A DNA stretch of 64,000 nucleotides from Globodera rostochiensis (taxonomy: Eukaryota > Nematoda > Chromadorea > Rhabditida > Heteroderidae). The notes under the pieces are model-generated. The model ran no database searches. It had not been told where the DNA came from and saw nothing but the letters and a program-made list of their open reading frames with translations. Below, piece after piece: positions 48,196 to 60,919 of the stretch (position 1 is the stretch's first letter; every line of letters starts with the position of its first letter). The stretch lies in contig JAEVLN010000002.1 in assembly GCA_018350325.1 (NCBI GenBank), positions 4,196,281 through 4,260,280 on the forward strand, in the 5' to 3' direction. A program made the position numbers and the translations under genes.

Positions 48196-48871
48196 ATTGG
48201 ATGATCGCTTTGATAGAAATGAAAATGATTAACTCACTATCTCAAGTAAACGACGATCAGTTAATTAATTAAGGGATTCGGGGGCGTAGAATGACCAATT
48301 CTGAAATCGCGAACCCGAATTCAAACATTTTTTCAAAAATGCAAAATCCCAAAAAACAAGTTCGGCATAAATTATTCGAAAGAATTCGAGCGTTACTTGC
48401 GTTTTCGTTGAATTTTGTGCTTTTTCAATTGATGTTGCAACTTGCAATATGAATTTAGAAAAAATTTGTCGGACTTTTGGAAGTTGTACAAGCAGCCATC
48501 ATGTTAAACTTTTTCCCGGTACTGTAAAGTAGAAATACCCAAATTCTATTTTTGTTTTAACAAAACATTGGACAACCCACAAATAACATTTTTTTTCAAC
48601 TTTTCATCTTTTCTATAAAGTAGGATTTTCAATAATTTTCAAATATTCAACCAAAAAACCCGTTTTAAATTCTCAATTTTTATTTGCTATGGCGAATTCG
48701 TAATCAGTGCATCATTTTTTTCTGAACCAAAAATCACTTCTTTTTTATAATGTGAATTGGTAAAACCATTAAAAAGTTGCGCTCGTCCGAAAACAAAAGG
48801 AAAAGTTTGAGGTCCAGACTTTTCAACAAAAAAACATTTCCATAAAAAACAATTCCTTTGCTTTGAAACAG

Positions 48872-49442
48872 AATCGATGGGATCCCACGGCGTGTCACGG
48901 CGGCCTCTCAATCATTGAGCCCAAACGATTGATTGTCCAACATAAAAGAAAGAATTATGGTAAAATTCATGGCTCTACTTCAGTTTATGCGTCCAATCGA
49001 AGTTAATGCGTTCCAATCAAAGTATATGCGTCCAATCAGAATTTGGAATTTAAAGAGGTTTTCGAACTTGCTGGATGTTTCCACATCCCCAATGGACGTT
49101 CTTTCATTGGTGGCAAGCCCAGATTTTTAGTCGGCGACGTCGTCGGCTGCGGCGTGGATTTGGCAACGCGCCAAATCATTTACACAAAGAACGGACGGCG
49201 TTTGGGTGATTATTAATTCGATTTAAGTCCTAATAATTTGACTTTGGTGATTTTTTGGATGAGTACAATAAATATATAGCATTTTAATCCTTTTAATTTT
49301 TATAGAAACTGCCGGTTTGTTTGTCGATTCTGCCGCCGATTTGTTTCCGTGCGTTTCGTTGTATTACGAAGAAGAATGGTTTATTTACAATAGCAGCAAA
49401 ATTGAAGCGAACTTTGGACCGGCCTTTGAATACAAATTCTGA
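48872..49442 (+). pseudogene. SPRY-domain gene lacking its middle exons
   Basis: Exons 48872-48959 (NRWDPTACHGGLSIIEPKRL), about 49056-49205 ([34 protein letters not shown]) and 49306-49442 (SAADLFPCVSLYYEEEW...NFGPAFEYKF and a stop). The blocks FYYEVKIL and SIGLATKQMPLDK normally encoded between the first two are absent; a short AT-rich segment is there instead. It is either a deleted pseudogene or a shortened protein. Confidence 0.65.
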
Positions 49443-51126
49443 TGAGAAAGAAAACTTCGAACAGTGAAAAACAAAAATATTTCGATGGATTTTGGCAATT
49501 ATACACTTCGTTGTTTCTATTCATGTCTGATTTGATTTTTGTTGTCCCCGATAAAGACATCTATTTTCCGAGACTCGATTAGAGTAAGAAAGGTGATGTG
49601 TGGCAATAAAATATTAGCTCGTTCCCCTTTACCAAACTTTTTTCATTATAACTTTTTTTTCTAGCGAGCCAAATCAAATATTTTTGGTATCCTAAAAGCA
49701 AACAATGACTAAAAGCTATTAGTAAGCAAAAGCTAACCGATTGGACAAATGCCAAAAAAAGTTATGGCTTCAAATTTCTGATTTTCGGGCGGCATTTGTC
49801 CAATTGGGGGATTAAAAGAGTGAATACGGTTTATAAATTTGAAAAAAAGTATAAAATTTTAGGTAAATTATAAAAATAATTTATATCAATTTGAACATAA
49901 TTTTGATGGCGCGTTGGCACTGTAGACGGCGATTGAAAAATTTTCGGCTGGTGTTTTTTGCCCCCTCTCCCACATTTGTTATAACTAGGGTCGAGATTTA
50001 TATTTAGAGACCGGAATGTTGGACCCAAACAAAATTTGGTCAATAATATTGGGTTTATTTTGGTTTTGGTTTCTTTTGGGTTGTGCTCCAATTTGGACCA
50101 AACAAAATTTGGTCAATAATATTGGTAAAAATTTTGTACAAAACAACCCAAAAATGTTTTGGTTTTGGGTTTTGGTCCGGACTCTATTTACTATTTATAA
50201 TGACTAAAACCGTGAAATATTGACTTAAAATATTGACCAAAAGCCCCAAAAAGTGCCAAAATATTGATTTAAAAATGTGCTAAAACTGACAAAATTCAGC
50301 CAATTTTTGCGTGAAACCCTTCAAATTTCGTCAATCGTTATTAATTTTCCTCTTACAATTGTAAATGTATTATTGGCGATGTCGATAGGCGCCGCTGGCG
50401 AACAAATGTTTAAAATTTGGGTTGTTTTTTTTGTTAAGGAAGGAGAAAAACGGATGGTAAAACTCTGTTACTTTTTTACACATAAATAAATAAATATTTG
50501 TTCAAAAATATTATTTTAATTTTATCCTCAATACATTTGAATTAGACGGGACCGGGACTTTTGGGAAAACCTGGACTTACCGAGGCCAGAAAAACCGGGA
50601 CCAGGACCAATTTTCGACTTTTCGAGGGAGCAATTTTTTTGTAATGGTCAATGGTTTCTGATGTCCGTAATTTGGATTAAGCTTTAGTGGGCTTAGGATC
50701 AGAGATCAAAACTCAATTTTTTCAGACAAAACGAAACAAAAAAGTATTTAATTAACAAAACACGAAACAAAACGGAAAAAATCTACGAAACAAAACGAAA
50801 ATTTTTGGGCCAATTTTCACCAAAAACAATTTAAATTAAAATTTGACAGCGGCACTAGGGTTCGGATAATCGGGTTGGGGCAAGGGCCTCGCTGAAATAG
50901 TCAGCCTTCGGAGTAAGTTGGGCTGGTGGTTGAAATTACCGGACTTTTCTCCATAAATTTAAAGTAATAAGCGAAAAGGCTTTTCATTTGCTTAATTCGA
51001 CATTAAAAAAAGTATTAAGAAAGACACAGAGATAAGTTAAGGGATAAATGGCAATGGCAAAAAGTTTTCAGCAAACAAAAAAAATTGATGCCGCAATTTG
51101 GTCCTTTCCTTCGCTTCATTCATTGC
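49443..51126. other. Intergenic, repeat-derived
   Basis: Half of the GTTATAACTT MITE (49625-49800), a GACTAAAACCGTGAAATATTG dispersed repeat (50200-50300, also near 27.7 kb), a partial GGCGGTGCC palindrome relative (50376) and one hAT-like end (AGGGTTCGGATAATCGGG, about 50868). No gene seen. Confidence 0.5.
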
Positions 51127-54100
51127 CTAAGCCCAGAATTTAGTAGGAATGCTTGGCCGAAGTTTGTCCGTGACCTGCGCGAAGTATTGCGAACGTTTTT
51201 CTGAATAATTTTTTTGTTTTTATTTTGAGAACAAAAAATCGTTTTTCGAACCGTGTGCCTGAACGTCGGCACGGACTTGAGCCTGTTGGTCCGGTGGCGG
51301 CGGCAAATCGAATTGTTGGATGCGGTCCCCGTCTCCACTAAAGGCATATTTTTTGGAGAAATTCCCAATTTTATGTATGTCGCCATTTACGTGCTAGTAC
51401 GCCAGTTGTTCCGGCCTCGCGTGGCCAAATCCCCGGCCGAGTAGAGCACTCCCGGCACGGCTGTTGGACTGCAGCAAATGCCATGCTGATAGCAAAGCGC
51501 GTAACTTATCTGCTCCAATTCACTGAGTTTGGTCCGCGGTTCGGCCGTGTCCACCACGACAGTGCAGCGCAAAGGTTGGGCGGTGCCCTGTGAAAAGAGA
51601 GAATTGTCGGCATTCGAACAAAATGCAATTTGTCATTTCCTACGGACATTTTACCCACTTGGATGGTTCGGTGGCCGACCAAAAGAAATTCAGTCAGCGA
51701 TGAATGCATCGCCTGAAGGGAAACAATGGCAATTCACGGCCATTCCCAAAATCAATGTAACCGACTCTCTTGTCCAGGACAGTCCCCGGTTGACAGTTTT
51801 GTTCGGGCGCCCGACCGCCCGGCTGAACGCCCTTAGGGATAATTCGATAGTTGGAATTCCGCTGGCAAACGATCATCGTCAAAATGGGCCGTTTGGTCAT
51901 TTTTCGTTCGTTGATCAGTTCGACGAAGGCTGTCTCGAAAGCTCCGCCCTCCCAATAAGCGACCTCCAAATTTGTTGCTGCTAATTTCACAAAGTTCCGA
52001 ATATTCATTCACCACACCTTTTTGTATTCGCCTTCCGAGGCACCGGCTCTGAAGACAAAAATGTGTTGCGGGAAGTGTCCGTTCAGTCCATTAAAGGTCA
52101 TCAGAGCTTCCTTCACCGCGTTCACCATAGGAGCCGTCATTTTGACGGTGGTCACCCGTGGCTGCTGCATCCAATAGGTGCCATTCAGTTTGAGCATGTG
52201 TTTGGAAACTGTGTAAGCCATCTGAAAAGGTGTTGAAGCAACACAACACTAACAAATGTCCAATTACCCCGACAATTGTTGGAATGGCTGGCGCTTTCCC
52301 CGTGCGCCGCTCGAACAGAGTCTGCGGCGGCGCGTGTGACAATTCCAAACCAAAAAACATTCGCTTGCCGCTCAACCATTGCTCAGAACTGAAAGCGAAC
52401 CAAATGGGGGAAAAGCGAAAAAAACAGTCTAAGACCGTGACAACTTACACAATGTCATGCCGAAGTCCGTTGACTTGCTTGAAAGCTTGCGCTGCACAGA
52501 TGTCGTAATTTACGCCTCCCATCTTCAGATTCATTTTCAGCATGATGTTGTCCAAGACCATGATGGCCCCGTGATGACCGGCGGCTGTGTTCATAATCTT
52601 GGGCGTAACATGCTGAGTCAAAACACCTTAATGAGAAGACATGGATTGGCTGCAAAACACCCAAAAGAATTAAATAGTAAGAGTCTGATGGCCACTTGCC
52701 ATGTTCGACCTCCTGCAACTTGAACACGTGATGGACATCGCCCCCATGGGCACACTCTTTGCCAGGGGCGAAGAACAGAACAAATTGGTAGCGATGTTTC
52801 GAGAAGAAGGAAAATTTTTCGCGGACGTACTCACTAAAAAATGGTCAATTTTCTATTCAAAGAATCAATTCAAATTTTTCCAAAAAAACAATTCAAATTT
52901 TCCAAAAAAATGAATTCACAGCGAAGTGTCCTCAAAATGATCGACCCTCGGCGGCATTCCCATCTGAACACCGCGTGACCGGGCGCATTTGACCAAATTC
53001 TCACAAAATTGGCTGAATTATAACAAACATTTAATTATGAGGGTAATTTGCAATGAGAAAGACCACCCGCACTGTTCCTTTCGAACTGAATTCTGCACGA
53101 TGACCACAGCCCAACTCTTCGGGAACTCGCAGGGAACTGTGAAACAACGCGGCAGCGGCTTCCCACGGTCGATCAAACGAATGTCCAATACTGGAAGAAA
53201 GAAATTCAACTCCTTTTAGTGATTTACGAGATTCTCAATAAAAATGTCGGTAAATCTTGAATCAAAATTTTCGAGATTCTCGATCGAATCTCGGTAGGTC
53301 CTCAAGTCCAATCTCTAATCAGAACCATAAAAGTGAAACTCACCGCCGCGAGAGTTTGGCTCAATTTGTTCGTTGGGTGCCGAAAAGGCCAATGCCGGCG
53401 GATACAAATGCTGAGCCTCGGCCTGCATCATGTTGGTCTCGACGCGTACTCCGTGCGCATGGAAGAACGGATTGGCATTTTGGATCATGCCAATGTCCCG
53501 CTGCTTCTCGATGCCACGCGGCAAGTCAATCGGCAGAACCTGGCACTTGCGAATCATTTGGTCGGTCAGTTTTGGCGTTTGTTTGTCGAGCGTCACGCGC
53601 TGACCATCACTTAAAAATTTATAAAGTTGGAAAAATCATTTTCAATTAAATTGTGGACCCTTCAAAGGTTGGGAAACTCACATAATTTGCAGCACTTCCA
53701 TCGGAAAGAACGACTCCCGACTTCCCCGGCGATGGATGACGCACGGCAACCGAAGGAAGTGCAGGCGCCTTTTGTACTTTTGCTCGTAGTAATGCACGAG
53801 ACTCATTTTATCGTTTTCTATCATAAAGGAAAGGTCGCTCGCGCAACGATCGGTGAGCCCGGAAGCGCAGAAAGTCAGCTAAATGGTCACAGAGCATTTC
53901 TGGACATAAAAAGACACGGCAACTCCTTGGCCACCTGGTTTTCCGCCAAGTGCGTGGTACAAACACAAAGCCCTAAAAACAATTCAATTTAAATTGAGAG
54001 ACGGCAAATTTATCGATTGCCTTACCTTTAATTTGCTTGTTGATCATTCGCACTGTCCCCGGTCGTGAAAAATCATTTTCGACGAGGTTCCGACTAGAAT

Positions 54101-55592
54101 TGATAAAATCTACGACAAAATCGATGAGGCTAATGGCCGGGAAGAAGGCCGACTTCTTCGCTGAAATTCAAATTGACCATTTTTTTCGGGGGCCAATTTA
54201 ACAGACCGTCCAGTTGAATGATGGCCTTGCTCTGTTGGGGATTGTCACCAACGAAGCGCACGTTCTTTTGCATGCCCTCCTTGCAAATGCGCGGATCGCC
54301 CCGCAATGGCACAACGCTGTTCTTCTCAAACATTCGATTGCCGAAAACGAAGTGCTCCTTCCTTGAACAAAATGAGATAAAAATAATCAAACTCACATAA
54401 TCGTACGTGGACAAAAGGTCCGGTAGTCAAAATCAAACAAAATGTCCAGTAGTGGGAAAAACGACAAAAAGTCCGGTAAGCAAAAATGGGACAAAATCAC
54501 CTGCCAGCTACGGAACGAGCATGGAATTTGACTTTATGCCATAATTTACTAATTATGTTTAATGAAATTTTTTCTGAATTCTGTTTTTCAGTCATTTTGT
54601 CCGAGACCTTTTGTCCTTTTCTCCGCTATACCGGACACCTTGTAATTTGTGCTACCGGACCTTTTGTCGTCGCTTCCTCCACAATCACTCACCTATCGTG
54701 CATTCTCTGCGTGCTTAACAGCTCCAAGAAGTGGCACACTGATCGGTCTCCTCCAGGCTCCGTGACGTGTACGTTCCTCACATCGACTTCTTCCGTCGCC
54801 ATCAGAAACGCCTTAACACGTTCACATCCGCGACCGAGGTAGGAACGGCTACGCTCGCTCAGCCCCACCTAAAAGTGCCCAAATTAACCCTAACTGAAAT
54901 GTGTCTGTTGTTTCAGAATTGGACAACTCACCAAACTCTCAGAAGTAATAACAAATTCTCGCGTCTCCCCGGTGCGCATCAGTCGACGAATGGAATAAAG
55001 GAGCAATGCGCAGTCGTAGCTGAACTCATTCGTCTTGCCCGCGAAAAAGTCGGCGTTCTGTTCGAGAAGGATTTGCCAGAGCGACCAATGCAACTCGCGC
55101 CGAGTTTCTTTGCTTTCGCTGGAAATTAAATTAAATTTGGAATTTATTTACTTTGCCGCGATTTGCATTAATTAAACTAGAGAAAGGACTTGAGGACCGA
55201 TCGAGATTTCGATCAAGAATCTCGATCGGTCCTTTCTCTAAATTAAACTCACTCATTTCGCGGCCCACGGGCCAACTCGCGGGTCACCAATTGCGACTCT
55301 TGCCCCTTTCTTCCGGCCTTACAAAATTCCGCATCGAAACGGAGCTGATGTTGATGAACTTTTTCGGGCGCCTCCCTCAGATTTAGCTCGAAGGCGTTGA
55401 TCAGCACACCGACCGGTCCGATAGGGCAAAACTCCTGGTCATTGTTAATTTTCTCTGTATGGAAAAGTAAATTTGAGACAACATTTTGTTGTTCAATGGT
55501 TAAAAAACCGAAAATTTCCCATTTTTGGGATGGCTAAGCTAAAAAAAGCCCTTACGAGGCAATTGGATTTCATCTTCTCCTTGTGCATCCAT
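51127..55592 (-). CDS. Argonaute (nematode WAGO-like), slicer triad not conserved
   Basis: Small-RNA-binding effector of RNA interference. ATG at 55592 ([12 protein letters not shown]). The N-domain exons 55253-55454, 54932-55118, 54693-54868 and 54207-54361 join in phase, then 54026-54160 and 53891-53972. The PAZ region includes [19 protein letters not shown] and [12 protein letters not shown] (to about 53680). Linker 2 is at 53340-53609 ([15 protein letters not shown]). [64 protein letters not shown] where an Asp is usual; [12 protein letters not shown] where active enzymes have [16 protein letters not shown] where YAH is usual. So all three catalytic positions differ and slicing is unlikely. 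The C-terminus is SIPTKFWA. Near 51,985-52,018 the frame between [12 protein letters not shown] and [13 protein letters not shown] does not close (in-frame TGA), so a frameshift, sequence error or missed intron is possible. Confidence 0.82.
54410..54668. mobile_element. MITE inside an Argonaute intron
   Basis: Inverted ends GACAAAAGGTCCGGTAG and CTACCGGACCTTTTGTC enclose 259 bp with further internal GGTCCGG/ACCGGAC repeats. It makes up most of the intron between exons 54693-54868 and 54207-54361, whose splice sites remain intact. Confidence 0.85.
55178..55246. repeat. Short palindromic repeat in an Argonaute intron
   Basis: AGAGAAAGGAC...GACCGATCGAGATT faces AATCTCGATCGGTC...CTTTCTCT. Related half-copies with TCGGTCCTCAAGTCC occur in the ArfGAP intron near 10.47 kb and in another Argonaute intron near 53.3 kb. 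Confidence 0.65.
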
Positions 55593-55782
55593 ATTTCATC
55601 AAAGTGTTCGTAAAGTTGAGAAGTCGAAAGATGACACGAAAAAAAGAATAATTACATTGGTGAACTTCACACTTTGGGTAAAACGCACTCAGAAACAGTC
55701 AAAGTTAACAATAAAAACTGAATGGGGGGGGGAAGGGATTGCGGTTTTCTGTGTTTATTTGGAGGGTATTTGCCCAAGGCGT

Positions 55783-57775
55783 CAAAACGGCCGCGCCAAA
55801 ACGGCCAGCGTCAAAACGGCCGCGCCAAAACGGCCAGCGTCAAAACGGCCGCGCCCAAACGGCCCGCGTCAAAACGGCCGCGCCAAAACGGCCAGCGTCA
55901 AAACGGCCGCGCCCAAACGGCCCGCGTCAAAACGGCCGCGCCCAAACGGCCCACGTCAAAACGGCCGCGCCAAAGCGGCCCGCGTCAAAACGGCCGCGCC
56001 AAAACGGCCCGCGTCAAAACGGCCGCGTCAAAACGGCCGCGTCAAAACGGCCGCGCCAAAACGGCCCGCGTCAAAACGGCCGCGCCAAAATGGCCCGCGT
56101 CAAAACGGCCGCGTCAAAACGGCCCGCGTCAAAACGGCCGCGCCAAAACGGCCCGCGTCAAAACGGCCGCGCCAAAACGGCCCGCGTCAAAACGGCCGCG
56201 CCAAAACGGCCCGCGTCAACAAAACGGCCGCGTCAAAACGGCCGCGCCAAAACGGCCCGCGTCAAAACGGCGCCAAAACGGCCAGCGTCAAAACGGCCGC
56301 GCCAAACGGCCCGCGTCAAAACGGCCGCGCCACGGCCAGCGTCAAAACGGCCGCGCCAAAACGGCCCGCGTCAAAACGGCCGCGCGAAAGGCTCGCGTCA
56401 AAACGGCCGCGTCAACGCCGCGCAAAACGGCCCGCGTCAAAACGGCCGCCAAAACGGCCCGCGTCAAAACGGCCGCGCCAAAACGGCCCGCGTCAAAACG
56501 GCCGCCCAAAACGGCCCGCGTCACGGCCGCGCCAAAACGGCCCGCGTCAAAACGGCCGCGCCAAAACGGCCCGCGTCAAAACGGCCGCGCCAAAACGGCC
56601 AGCGTCAAAACGGCCGCGCCCAAACGGCCCGCGTCAAAACGGCCGCGCCAAAACGGCCAGCGTCAAAACGGCCGCGCCCAAACGGCCCGCGTCAAAACGG
56701 CCGCGCCCAAACGGCCCATGTCAAAACGGCCGCGCCAAAGCGGCCCGCGTCAAAACGGCCGCGCCAAAACGGCCCGCGTCAAAACGGCCGCGTCAAAACG
56801 GCCCGCGTCAAAACGGCCGCGCCAAAACGGCCCGCGTCAAAACGGCCGCGCCAAAACGGCCCGCGTCAAAACGGCCGCGGCAAAACGGCCCGCGTCAAAA
56901 CGGCCGCGCCAAAACGGCCCGCGTCAAAACGGCCGCGCCAAAACGGCCCGCGTCAAAACGGCCGCGCCAGAACGGCCCGCGTCAAAACGGCCGCGTCAAA
57001 ACGGCCGCGCCAAAACGGCCCGCGTCAAAACGGCCGCGCCAAAACGGCCAGCGTCAAAACGGCCGCGCCCAAACGGCCCGCGTCAAAACGGCCGCGCCAA
57101 AACGGCCAGCGTCAAAACGGCCGCGCCCAAACGGCCCGCGTCAAAACGGCCGCGCCCAAACGACCCACGTCAAAACGGCCGCGCCAAAGCGGCCCGCGTC
57201 AAAACGGCCGCGCCAAAACGGCCCGCGTCAAAACGGCCGCGTCAAAACGGCCCGCGTCAAAACGGCCGCGCCAAAACGGCCCGCGTCAAAACGGCCGCGC
57301 CAAAACGGCCCGCGTCAAAACGGCCGCGCCAGAACGGCCCGCGTCAAAACGGCCGCGTCAAAACGGCCGCGCCAAAACGGCCCGCGTCAAAACGGCCGCG
57401 CCAAAACGGCCCGCGTCAAAACGGCCGCGCGAAAACGGCTCGCGTCAAAACGGCCGCGCCAAAACGGCCCGCGTCAAAACGGCCGCGCCAAAACGGCCCG
57501 CGTCAAAACGGCCGCGCCAAAACGGCCCGCGTCAAAACGGCCGCGCCAAAACGGCCCGCGTCAAAACGGCCGCGCCAAAACGGCCCGCGTCAAAACGGCC
57601 GCGCCAAAACGGCCCGCGTCAAAACGGCCGCGTCAAAACGGCCCGCGTCAAAACGGCCGCGCCAAAACGGCCCGCGTCAAAACGGCCGCGCCAAAACGGC
57701 CCGCGTCAAAACGGCCGCGCCAAAACGGCCCGCGTCAAAACGGCCGCGCCAAAACAGCCACGCCAAAACGAACGG
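55783..57775. repeat. 29-bp minisatellite, about 68 copies, upstream of Argonaute
   Basis: Alternating AAAACGGCCCGCGTC and AAAACGGCCGCGCC half-units, with AGCGTC and CCCAAACGG variants and several short units near 56.2-56.5 kb. CpG-dense. Plus-strand frames stay open for about 700 codons because the unit lacks stops; not a gene. It begins about 190 bp upstream of the Argonaute ATG. Confidence 0.93.
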
Positions 57776-58889
57776 GCGCGCGAAACTGTCCGTATCCTTA
57801 AAATTATGTAGTTGAGCTATCAAGACAAATTTCAAAATAGCGATTTGGGTGTCGTCTATGTGCAGGGATATGCGAAACAAGCCCGCCACAATAAATTATA
57901 ATCTTTTTTTTTGGTGGAAAAGAAGCTAGGCCACCTTAATTAGTTAATTTGCAGTAAACGGAACGGAAGAAAGTCAACAAAATGAGACACTAACGAAAGG
58001 ACGACACAAACGCTGATTTATGAGTAAGGGGAGGAGTAAACCAACGGACGGCCGGTTTGAAGGAAATAGCACTGGATAGTGGGCGAAGTGAAGAACGGAC
58101 ATTTTTTGGCAGTGCAAATGGCGTCGATTAGGACGGAGGGGTGGCGGGGGAGCCATTTTTTCATAATAATCCATATTTCAGCAATTTTTTATGGATAATT
58201 CGTATGAAAAATGCAATAAAACCAAAAATGTATTTAAGCACCCCTAAGATCGAGATTTTCCGAAAAATATTATTATTTTTTAGTGTTCGGCAAATGGGAT
58301 GTTCGGTATTCGGTATCGGTATTTCGGTCGATACCGAAAAAATACCGAAATTCCAAAAAATTCTTCGGTACGGTATTTCGGTAAAATACCGATACCGAAA
58401 AATACCGACCAAAAAAATTCGGTATACCGATCGGTATTCGGTATTTTTTAGAAATTTTGAATTTCATTTTCAAATGAACAAAAACTTTATTCAATACTTA
58501 TAATTGATAATGGGCAATGTTTTGTTGAGAAAAATAAGCTTCGGCTTTTTCCGGGTTCATTTCAATTGAGTTTGAAGAGAAACTTTGTGACAAGTTGGGC
58601 AAAATCGTTCAAAGGTATCCATTTTTCAAAATACCGAAAAATACCGCGGTATTTAGAAAACGTTTTGAAGGTTTTTACACATAAATTGACTGAATTTGGT
58701 CAGTTTTAGCACCTTTTTTAAATCAATATTTTGGCACTTTTTGGGGGTTTTTGATCAATATTTTAAGTCAATTCACGCTTTTTAGTCAATATAAACCCGA
58801 GCCCTATCAGCAGGATTTTGAATTATAGCGACTTCCTATTTTGGCACTTTTTTGAAAACTTTTTTAATGTTTGTTTATTTACCCCAGAA
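57776..58889. other. Intergenic, repeat-derived
   Basis: It contains a dense GGTATTTCGGTATCGG-type palindromic repeat (58.30-58.45 kb and again 58.63-58.65 kb) and an AAATATTGACT-related dispersed repeat (58.68-58.79 kb). No gene was recognised. Confidence 0.5.
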
Positions 58890-60305
58890 CACTGTGAAAT
58901 GGGCTATCGGACATTTCGCCCATAGACATTTCACCCATTGGACATTTCGCCCAGTAACGAAAAAACGGACGTTTCGCCCATAGGACATTTCGCCCATCGC
59001 TCGCCCATTGAATGGTTCACATCCGAATAAAAATACTACCAATCGATTCCTCTCGTCGAGTAGGGTTCGGATAATCGGGTTGGGGCCGGGCGGGCTTTTT
59101 TCCGGGCAACCCGAAAGTGGCCGGGCGGGCTTTTCCGGGCGGGCTTTTTTCGATTTTTTGTCCGGGCGGGCTTTCCGGGCGAATATTTTTTGGTTTTTCC
59201 TCCGGGCGGGCTTTGCCGGGCGAATACCGGGCTTTAGCCCGGATTTTGGAAAAAATCCGAATACCGGGCGAATATTTAAAAATTTTTTTGAAACAGCTTA
59301 AAAGTTAGAGATTGATCATTCCTGATCATGTACGATATAGACAAGGGATGGTGTATCGTATCGTAATCGTAAATATCGTAATAATTTTTGAATTTTTTAC
59401 TCAATTTGTTAAGAGATTTTCATCCAAAATTTAAAAATACGGTACCTTTTTTTGAAGTTTTTACGAATGCGAGGAATTCTTTTGGTTTTTGATGAGATTT
59501 GTAAAGAAAATTGGTCCAAAAATTACGAATTTTGCAAAGCAAAGGGGTTCCCTACTATGGTTTTGTTCTCAAAAAACATTTCGGAGGGGGCATCCACTCC
59601 CTGCATATGCGCCTGCCTAAAACCCTTTAAAAAAGTACCGTATTTTCAAACTTAACAATAGAGTCAAAAATTAAAATTTCCTCGACGGCGCCTCTCGGCA
59701 TAATTAAGAAATGATTAAAAGAAAATCAACAAATATAAATTGCATTTATAATAGTACTATAACTGTGCGATGTATTTATTGCTTTTATTTATAATAGTTT
59801 GGCATCCTGTTGGAAGTTAATTTAAAAATACGAACATGCAAAAATGACATAAAAATATTCGGAAAATATTCGGTTTTTTGGGGCCGGGCGTGCTTTTTTC
59901 CGGGCTACCTAAAAGGGGCCGGGCGGGCTTTGCCGGGCGAATACCGGGCTTTAGCCCGGATCGAATATTTCCAAGTCGGGCGCCCGCCCGGCCGAATGCC
60001 CGCCCGTTGCCCGCCCGAACCGGGCGCCCGTCCGAACCCTATCGTCGAGCTGAGTACGAATCCGTAAAAAGTTTGCGCCGGGAGACTCTATTAAGAAAGT
60101 TATAAGCCAACAAAAGTTGGCAAAAATGAGTTGTCATTGTGTTTTTTGAGTTTGTTTTGATATGTAATTTATATTTTTGAGTGCAATTTTAGCCAAATTA
60201 TTAAATGTTGGCGAAATTATGGGCGAAACGTCTTTTTTCCCCTCTATGTGTGAAACGTCCGTTTTTTCGTTACTGGGCGAAATGTCCGGACACCCAATTT
60301 CAGTG
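58890..60305. mobile_element. Foldback element with ACATTTCGCCCA arrays, interrupted by a hAT-like insertion
   Basis: Left end CACTGTGAAATGGGC followed by repeats of GGACATTTCGCCCAT. The right end is the inverted copy (GGGCGAAATGTCCGGACACC ... TTTCAGTG), including the shared AACGAAAAAACGGACGTTTC. No target duplication could be recognised. The 981-bp element 59061-60041 is nested in it. Confidence 0.7.
59061..60041. mobile_element. hAT-like non-autonomous element with 8-bp TSD
   Basis: Ends TAGGGTTCGGATAATCGGG and CCGTCCGAACCCTA are inverted, and the element is flanked by a perfect TCGTCGAG duplication (59053-59060 and 60042-60049). GCCCGGC-rich subterminal arrays are present. A related unoccupied site is readable on the minus strand at 63091-63125, with a single TCGTCGAG. 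No transposase ORF. Confidence 0.9.
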
Positions 60306-60919
60306 CTTTCATGTGCTTAATAGTTATTTTTAGAGCCGATATTCCAAAAAGCTCAAAAAACAATACTTTAGAGATGTTTTTTCCCATGCAAAAATATGAA
60401 TTTAAAAAGTGTCCAAAAAGTGCTCAAATCGATGCAAATGGCTTTTTTCGACCGTATTTCTCAAAGCATATGGGCAAATAAAATATTCAAAATGCATATA
60501 ACCCGTTAGTTATTACACATTTTTAAGCATTAAGTAAGAGGTTGAAGGATTATTGGAGCTTTAAATATTAATATTTGAAGGGCCACAATGATTGCTAACC
60601 CGAAATACGTCTGTTGTGTGGCGACGATCGATCGGAGTGTAAATATACCATACATTTGAGGAGGTTGTAAAGGAGCCGGGAGCAAGCAACCCAGCAATAA
60701 GTCTAAAATCAATCAAAGCGAAGAACTGGGAGAGGGTTTGATCTGGTCTGCTTTCCGAGAGTCCACTGACTGCTTCCCGGGATTGGTAGGTCGTCATTGA
60801 ATGAAAATGGGCTAACAAGTGAAAATAAGAAGAGAATGATGATGCTCAATGCGAATGAAAATTGTGCGGACAGTGAAGAGAGCAGTAGTCGCCGAGTGGA
60901 AGAAAAGAGAGTGGGCTGA

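Noticed and set aside
55657..57815. Three overlapping plus-strand ORFs of about 700 codons rich in K, R, P, A
   Set aside because: All three frames of a 29-bp satellite without stop codons; not protein evidence.
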